A DNA stretch of 9,118 bases from Arcicella sp043769985. GTDB lineage: Bacteria > Bacteroidota > Bacteroidia > Cytophagales > Spirosomataceae. The notes under the pieces are model-generated. The model saw nothing but the letters and a program-made list of their open reading frames with translations. It ran no database searches and was not told where the DNA came from. Below are positions 5,253-9,118 of this stretch, piece after piece (the stretch's first letter is position 1; the number at the start of each line of letters is the position of its first letter). The stretch is taken from assembly GCA_043769985.1 (NCBI GenBank), contig JAYVIV010000054.1, positions 1 to 9,118 on the forward strand, in the 5' to 3' direction. The translations under genes and the position numbers were made by a program.

Positions 5253-5405
5253 AATCTAATAAATTGGGTCGTATTAAAATAACAGAAAGGATTTGTGGCT
5301 AAGGATTGGCTGATAATCTCATTAAACTCAATTTTATCAATTCCCTAAATTGCAACTTGACTCAAAAAAGTCAAAATACATGAACGACTAAACAACTTTT
5401 ATGCC
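5253..5405. promoter_or_regulatory. Divergent intergenic region with an operator-like palindrome
   Basis: These 153 bases separate the minus-strand RlpA-like gene and the plus-strand oxidoreductase gene and must hold both promoters. At 5357-5374 TTGACT and AGTCAA form a perfect 6-bp inverted repeat around CAAAAA, 31 bases before the ATG at 5406. That arrangement suits a regulator site or a weak transcript hairpin. No convincing TAnnTTTG promoter box was found on either strand. Confidence 0.4.
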
Positions 5406-7229
5406 ATGAAAATACTGTTGAGTATATTTTTTCTCATTTTATCATTAAAAAATGCCTATTCTGATAAAAGTAGGTTTAATACCGAGGTTTTGATTATTGG
5501 TGGAGGAACCAGTGGAACAATGGCAGGAATCCAGTCGGCTCGCATGGGTGTGAAGACCATTATCATCGAAGAAACCGCTTGGCTTGGCGGTATGATGACC
5601 TCGGCGGGTGTGAGTGCCATTGACGGAAATCATAATTTGCCATCGGGACTTTGGGCAGAATTTCGGAACGAATTAATCAAACATTATGGAAGCGAAGCGG
5701 CACTGGCTTCAGGATGGGTGAGTAAGGTGATGTTTGAACCAGCAGTTGCTCAAAAAATCCTGCGACAAATGTGTGCGAGAGAAAAGAATTTGAGCGTAAT
5801 TTCTTCAGTAAGATTCCTAAATATTAAAAAGAAATCGGAAGGTTGGACAGTTGATTTTTCGGATGATATCACCATCAACGCCAAAATTCTGATTGATGGG
5901 ACAGAGTTAGGGGACGTTGCTGCAAAAGTAGGGGTAAAATATGATGTTGGGATGGAATCAAAAGTTACGTACAATGAAAAAATCGCTCCAGAAAAAGCCA
6001 ATAATATCGTGCAGGATTTGACGTATGTTGCGGTTTTAAAAGAATATAATAGAGACGTAACCATCAGTAAACCGTTGAATTACAAAAAAGAAGATTTTAT
6101 TTGTGCTTGCGAAAAATTATGTCCTAACAAAAAAATGGAACGCCTCTGGGATTGTGAACAGATGAAAACTTATGGGCAAATTCAAAACGGAAAGTTCATG
6201 ATTAATTGGCCCATCAATGGTAATGATTTTTACGCAAATATGGTTGAAATGAACGAATCTCAACGCCAAGAAACCATCAAAAAAGCGAAGGAACATACAT
6301 TAGGATTTGTCTATTTTATGCAAACAGAATTAGGTTGGAAAACCTTAGGATTATCAGACGAATTTCAAACAGAAGATAAATTGCCTTTAATGCCTTATCA
6401 CCGTGAAAGTAGAAGAATTCATGGATTGGCTCGCCCCAATATGAATCACTTAGAAAAGCCTTATTACCAAGCCGAACCTTTATATAGAACAGGAATTGCC
6501 GTGGGAGATTATCCCGTTGATCAACATCACGGCAAAAATACCAACGCACCAGATTTGTACTACGTTCCAGTGCCTTCATTCAGCATTCCGTTGGGCAGTT
6601 TAATTCCAGAAGGGTTTGATAATCTGATAGTTGCAGAGAAATCTATTTCAGTTTCAAACATTGTGAATGGAGCAAGTCGCCTGCAACCCGTTGTCATAGG
6701 CATTGGTCAAGCGGCGGGTACGTTGGCTGCCTTGTGTGTGCGAGAAAAGATTTCACCACGACAGGCATCTATTAGAAAAGTACAAGATAATCTTTTGAAA
6801 TCGAAGGCTTATTTATTGCCATTTTTAGACGTAAAACCAGAGCATCCAAATTTTGAAGCCATCCAACGAATTGGAGCAACAGGAATTCTGAAAGGAGAAG
6901 GCAAAAACTACAAATGGTCTAACCAAACGTGGTTTTATCCTGATTCTGTGATGACGAATGGGGAAGTAATTAATGCCCTAAAAGTCATTTATCCGAACCT
7001 AAAAATGCAAGCAAATGAGCAAGTGATGTCTGAAAAATTAGTAGCCGATGATGCCTTTGAGATTCTTACTAAAATACAACCCGTACCTGCTGATTATTTA
7101 CAATCTATTATGAAAAACTATCCTGATAGAAACCAACCCATAACTCGTGCAATTTTAGCAGATTTGATTGATAAAATTATTGACCCTTTTCATAAAAAAG
7201 AGGTTGATTTTAAGGGGAATTTTAGATAA
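5406..7229 (+). CDS. Secreted FAD-dependent oxidoreductase with C-terminal SLH-like segment
   Basis: A 607-residue flavoprotein of the FAD_oxidored type. A Sec signal peptide (1-19, A-Y-S|D) is followed by the Rossmann dinucleotide motif I-I-G32-G-G34-T-S-G37 with E55 at the end of strand 2 for ribose binding, and W-L-G-G-M-M (59-64). Family features continue with I-D-G-T-E-L-G-D, the P-Y-H-R-E-S-R-R-I-H-G segment (330-340) and the second FAD-contacting segment P428-V-V-I-G-I-G-Q-A-A-G438. Residues 475-525 (D-V-x-P-E-H-P-N-F-E-A-I-x-x-I-G-A-T-G-I) and 579-595 (I-T-R-A-x-L-A-D-L-I-D) look like S-layer-homology repeats, which bind cell-wall polymers in other bacteria. Substrate is unknown; related exported proteins are often near polysaccharide-use genes, but none are visible here. 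A single-gene unit ended by the hairpin at 7239. Confidence 0.85.
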   Translation: MKILLSIFFLILSLKNAYSDKSRFNTEVLIIGGGTSGTMAGIQSARMGVKTIIIEETAWLGGMMTSAGVSAIDGNHNLPSGLWAEFRNELIKHYGSEAALASGWVSKVMFEPAVAQKILRQMCAREKNLSVISSVRFLNIKKKSEGWTVDFSDDITINAKILIDGTELGDVAAKVGVKYDVGMESKVTYNEKIAPEKANNIVQDLTYVAVLKEYNRDVTISKPLNYKKEDFICACEKLCPNKKMERLWDCEQMKTYGQIQNGKFMINWPINGNDFYANMVEMNESQRQETIKKAKEHTLGFVYFMQTELGWKTLGLSDEFQTEDKLPLMPYHRESRRIHGLARPNMNHLEKPYYQAEPLYRTGIAVGDYPVDQHHGKNTNAPDLYYVPVPSFSIPLGSLIPEGFDNLIVAEKSISVSNIVNGASRLQPVVIGIGQAAGTLAALCVREKISPRQASIRKVQDNLLKSKAYLLPFLDVKPEHPNFEAIQRIGATGILKGEGKNYKWSNQTWFYPDSVMTNGEVINALKVIYPNLKMQANEQVMSEKLVADDAFEILTKIQPVPADYLQSIMKNYPDRNQPITRAILADLIDKIIDPFHKKEVDFKGNFR

Positions 7230-7238
7230 AACCCATAA

Positions 7239-7277
7239 AAAAATCCCTAATAATTATCAGAATTGTCAGGGATTTTT
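7239..7277. terminator. Bidirectional terminator between convergent genes
   Basis: AAAAATCCCTAATAATT (7239-7255) pairs with AATTGTCAGGGATTTTT (7261-7277) around a 5-base loop, with one A-C mismatch and one T-G wobble. An A-run on the left and a T-run on the right give a U-tract in both directions. It starts 10 bases after the oxidoreductase stop and lies 16 bases from the Rpn stop, so it serves both genes. Confidence 0.9.
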
Positions 7278-7292
7278 GTAATGTTAATAATT

Positions 7293-7529
7293 CTAAATCA
7301 AAGACTTAGTTTTCAATATTTGTTGTACCTCTTCTATACTTATTTCTAAAATGTCAGCAATCTGATTAATCTCAAAACCACGTGAAAACAGTTTCACAAC
7401 TGTTGTAGAACGTTCTTCTGTTTTACCTTTGATTTCTCCTTTGATTTCTCCCTCTTTCTTTCCTCTTTTTTCTCCTATTTTCTCACCATATTCTCGATAG
7501 TAAGTCTCCACTGTTTCTATAATGCCCAT
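7293..7529 (-). other. Possible internal reading start for a C-terminal Rpn fragment (RpnS-like)
   Basis: For several rpn genes an in-frame internal gene has been reported whose product, the C-terminal domain, inhibits the full-length nuclease. Here Met235 (ATG at 7529) begins M-G-I-I-E-T-V-E-T-Y-Y just before the GxxxG tail and would give 78 residues. Met220 (ATG at 7574) would give 93. Upstream sequence is AT-rich with a GAAGAGGAA stretch about 20 bases before the 7529 start, too far for a normal ribosome site. This is an inference by analogy only. Confidence 0.3.
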
Positions 7530-8231
7530 ATTCTTAATTGGTTTATCTGTTTCCTCTTCAAATTTAATCAACATTTCTGAATTTCCAAAAGAAACATAAT
7601 TTTTCAAGAATTTCAATATTTGTCTAAAATCATTTGCACTGTACCCTTTTTTTTGAACCCTTCTGAATAAATTCATTTTCAGTTTGTACAGTGTTTCGCC
7701 TTCTTTTGGTTTATTGACTTTTAGACCATACCAAGCAATTTCCAAAGCAAAAGCAAATATGTTATCTGTTTTTTGAAAATCCTCTGGACGATAATCTGAA
7801 AGTTTTAAGGTTTTATATTTGTACAGGAGTTCAGTATCTAAAAAACCTTCAAAGAATTCATTAGGGCGATAATTAGGATTATCGTCTGTGAGAATTGCAA
7901 AAGCCATAACGGGCTGATTATATTTTTCTCGGATTCGATAATAATATTGAAACATTCTGAAACCGAATTTATCGTCCACATATCCTTGGACTTCAACATG
8001 AGCCAAAATCCACTTTTCGGTACCATCTTTCATAAAAACCTTAGCTAATTTATCAGCACGGCGGTTTTTAGCTTTCGATTCTGGAAACAATTTGGTTAAT
8101 TCCTTATCCAAAAACTGAATTTCTTTCGTAAAATCAAAGAGTTCATCGGCATTTGAAATAAAAAATCGAAGGAAATCTGGGAAACAATCTTCTAAGATAC
8201 CCTTCCACAGAAGGTCACGAGGTACTTGCAT
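7293..8231 (-). CDS. Rpn-family PD-(D/E)XK nuclease (recombination-promoting nuclease / putative transposase)
   Basis: A 312-residue protein with the layout of Rpn/YhgA-like proteins. The N-terminal nuclease domain (about 5-150) contains R58-A-D60-K-L-A-K-V and H78-V-E80-V-Q82, fitting the D...ExQ variant of the PD-(D/E)XK active site, then F-R-M-F-Q-Y-Y-Y-R and a conserved F-A-I-L-T-D segment. E. coli relatives are DNA endonucleases that promote recA-independent recombination and can act in phage defence. Residues 249-271 are a GxxxG-type charged repeat (six G-x-x-x units, two encoded by an exact 12-bp DNA duplication at 7426-7449), followed by a small helix-turn-helix-like end (about 280-308). 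Active-site residues look intact. The ATG at 8231 begins the usual short N-terminus. The gene lies 40 bases downstream of the CoA-transferase gene on the same strand, possibly by chance. Confidence 0.85.
   Translation of the reverse strand: MQVPRDLLWKGILEDCFPDFLRFFISNADELFDFTKEIQFLDKELTKLFPESKAKNRRADKLAKVFMKDGTEKWILAHVEVQGYVDDKFGFRMFQYYYRIREKYNQPVMAFAILTDDNPNYRPNEFFEGFLDTELLYKYKTLKLSDYRPEDFQKTDNIFAFALEIAWYGLKVNKPKEGETLYKLKMNLFRRVQKKGYSANDFRQILKFLKNYVSFGNSEMLIKFEEETDKPIKNMGIIETVETYYREYGEKIGEKRGKKEGEIKGEIKGKTEERSTTVVKLFSRGFEINQIADILEISIEEVQQILKTKSLI
7426..7449. repeat. In-frame 12-bp tandem duplication in the Rpn gene
   Basis: CCTTTGATTTCT occurs twice in a row (7426-7437 and 7438-7449), encoding G-E-I-K twice. 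Weaker 12-base periodicity continues to about 7487, matching the G-x-x-x units of the protein. The unit is a multiple of three, so copy-number change would lengthen or shorten the linker before the C-terminal domain without breaking the frame. Confidence 0.85.
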
Positions 8232-8271
8232 AAATAGTGGTTTAATTTTGAGTAAATATATAGAAAATAAT

Positions 8272-9118
8272 TTATTCCATACCCAACTCCCTCAAAATCT
8301 CCTCCGTATCCTCTCCTAAAATAGGAGCCGCCCATGATGGTTTTGCTTCGGTTTCTGAAAATTTTAGGGGTACGCCAATGGATTTTAATTTCCCTGCCGT
8401 GGGATGTTCCGTTTCAATAATCATTTGTCGAGCTTGGAGGTGTGGGTCGTTCTCTAAGTCTTCCAAATGATATATTGGACTAATCAAAAGGTCGTTTTCA
8501 AAACCAAACGCTATCCATTCCAATTGACTTTTTTCTAAGAATAGGCTTCCAATCAAGTTCTTAAAGCTCACCAATTGCTCTGGATTTTGAGGAACCATAA
8601 ACATTTTCCAATCGGGTTTATTGGTCAAATCACAGAATTTACTCCAAAATTTAGGTTCTAATGTTCCTAAAGCGATGTATTTTTTATCTTGGCATTCATA
8701 AACTCCATAGTTCGGCATTCCTCCTGAGAGTGGCAATGTTCCTCTATTTTGAGCTTGATTTGTGGCTGAATAAATAGCATAAGATACTGATAACAAAGGC
8801 ATTACAGCATCAGTCATTGAAACATCAACGTGCTGACCCACGCCCGTTTGCGTGCGGGAGTGAAGGGCTGAAAGCGTTGCGATTACGCTCATATACGAGC
8901 CTCCCGCAATGTCCGCCAATTGCACACCTGGAACGGTTGGAGGAGCATCTTTTTCACCTGTAATTCCCAAAACTCCTGCGTAGGCGATATAATTCAAATC
9001 ATGCCCAGCCAAATGGGAGTATGGTCCAGTTTGCCCATAACCTGTTACGGAAACATAAATTATTTTAGGATTCACTTTTCTTGCTTCTTCATAACCCAAA
9101 CCAATTTTATCCAAATAA
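8272..9118 (-). CDS. Family III CoA-transferase / alpha-methylacyl-CoA racemase-type protein (5' end outside window)
   Basis: The C-terminal 280 or so residues of a CaiB/BaiF-type protein; the gene continues past the right edge, with roughly 100 N-terminal residues missing. The TTG at 9114 is an ordinary Leu codon inside the conserved L-D-K-I-G-L-G-Y segment, not the start. Counting that Leu as 1, family landmarks are S-V-T-G-Y-G-Q-T-G-P-Y (22-32), G37-H38-D39-L-N-Y, A67-D68-I-A-G-G-S, T-G-V-G-Q-H-V-D-V-S-M-T-D-A (90-103) and V-Y139-E140-C-x-D-K-K-Y-I-A-L-G. H38, D68 and E140 line up with the catalytic His/Asp/Glu of alpha-methylacyl-CoA racemases (His-Asp spacing 30, as in the mycobacterial enzyme), while the Asp is also the nucleophile of CoA-transferases. 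So it is either a racemase of 2-methylacyl-CoAs or a CoA-transferase; I lean to racemase. It ends in E-L-G-M-E, 40 bases before the Rpn start. Confidence 0.9.
   Translation of the reverse strand, partial: YLDKIGLGYEEARKVNPKIIYVSVTGYGQTGPYSHLAGHDLNYIAYAGVLGITGEKDAPPTVPGVQLADIAGGSYMSVIATLSALHSRTQTGVGQHVDVSMTDAVMPLLSVSYAIYSATNQAQNRGTLPLSGGMPNYGVYECQDKKYIALGTLEPKFWSKFCDLTNKPDWKMFMVPQNPEQLVSFKNLIGSLFLEKSQLEWIAFGFENDLLISPIYHLEDLENDPHLQARQMIIETEHPTAGKLKSIGVPLKFSETEAKPSWAAPILGEDTEEILRELGME

Noticed and set aside
5445..6579. Minus-strand frames opposite the oxidoreductase gene
   Set aside because: The plus-strand frame carries unmistakable FAD motifs over its length; the opposite frames have none.
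9112..9114. TTG as the start codon of the CoA-transferase
   Set aside because: The residue lies within a conserved segment of the family and the conserved N-terminal part must lie upstream, outside the window.

Overview
The window is AT-rich and reads like part of a Bacteroidota chromosome, most likely from the Cytophagales. This is inferred from gene content (exported RlpA-like proteins, a secreted FAD oxidoreductase, an Rpn/PD-(D/E)XK protein with a GxxxG tail, lipoproteins with short lipoboxes), from weak or absent Shine-Dalgarno sequences, and from AT-rich genes separated by GC-rich palindromic spacers. It is not proven by any marker gene. No tRNA, rRNA, CRISPR array or intact insertion sequence was seen.

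Left part (1-3800), accessory in character. It starts with about 880 bases without a credible gene, holding hairpins, a strong terminator, a 4 x 14-bp perfect tandem repeat and a 2 x 20-bp repeat. Three plus-strand genes for exported proteins follow: a lipoprotein of unknown function (883-1638), a secreted protein with a cysteine-flanked hydrophobic hairpin (1685-2509), and a small lipoprotein that may be lipocalin-like (2843-3361). The last gene is bracketed by two direct copies (2528-2690 and 3551-3699) of an intergenic element of about 150 bp. A third, divergent copy lies inverted at 107-272. All three share ordered sequence blocks at nearly fixed spacing and end in a related terminator hairpin with the core AGGTCGTTGA or a variant of it. 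This element family is the most unusual thing in the window.

Middle (3800-5400). Two minus-strand genes encode secreted RlpA-like double-psi beta-barrel proteins of 229 and 154 residues. They appear to be paralogues: both carry the same substitutions at the acidic positions used by lytic RlpA, and both have a shared short motif in their C-terminal tails. The upstream gene (4788-5252) has its own minus-strand terminator.

Right part (5400-9118). A plus-strand gene encodes a secreted FAD-dependent oxidoreductase with a C-terminal S-layer-homology-like segment. It converges, through a bidirectional terminator, on an Rpn-family nuclease gene (minus). Upstream of that on the same strand is the 3' part of a family III CoA-transferase / alpha-methylacyl-CoA racemase-type gene that runs off the right edge. 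These three genes look like ordinary single-gene or loosely linked units with no common pathway. Apart from the exported-protein theme on the left and the RlpA pair, I see no sign that the genes form one system.
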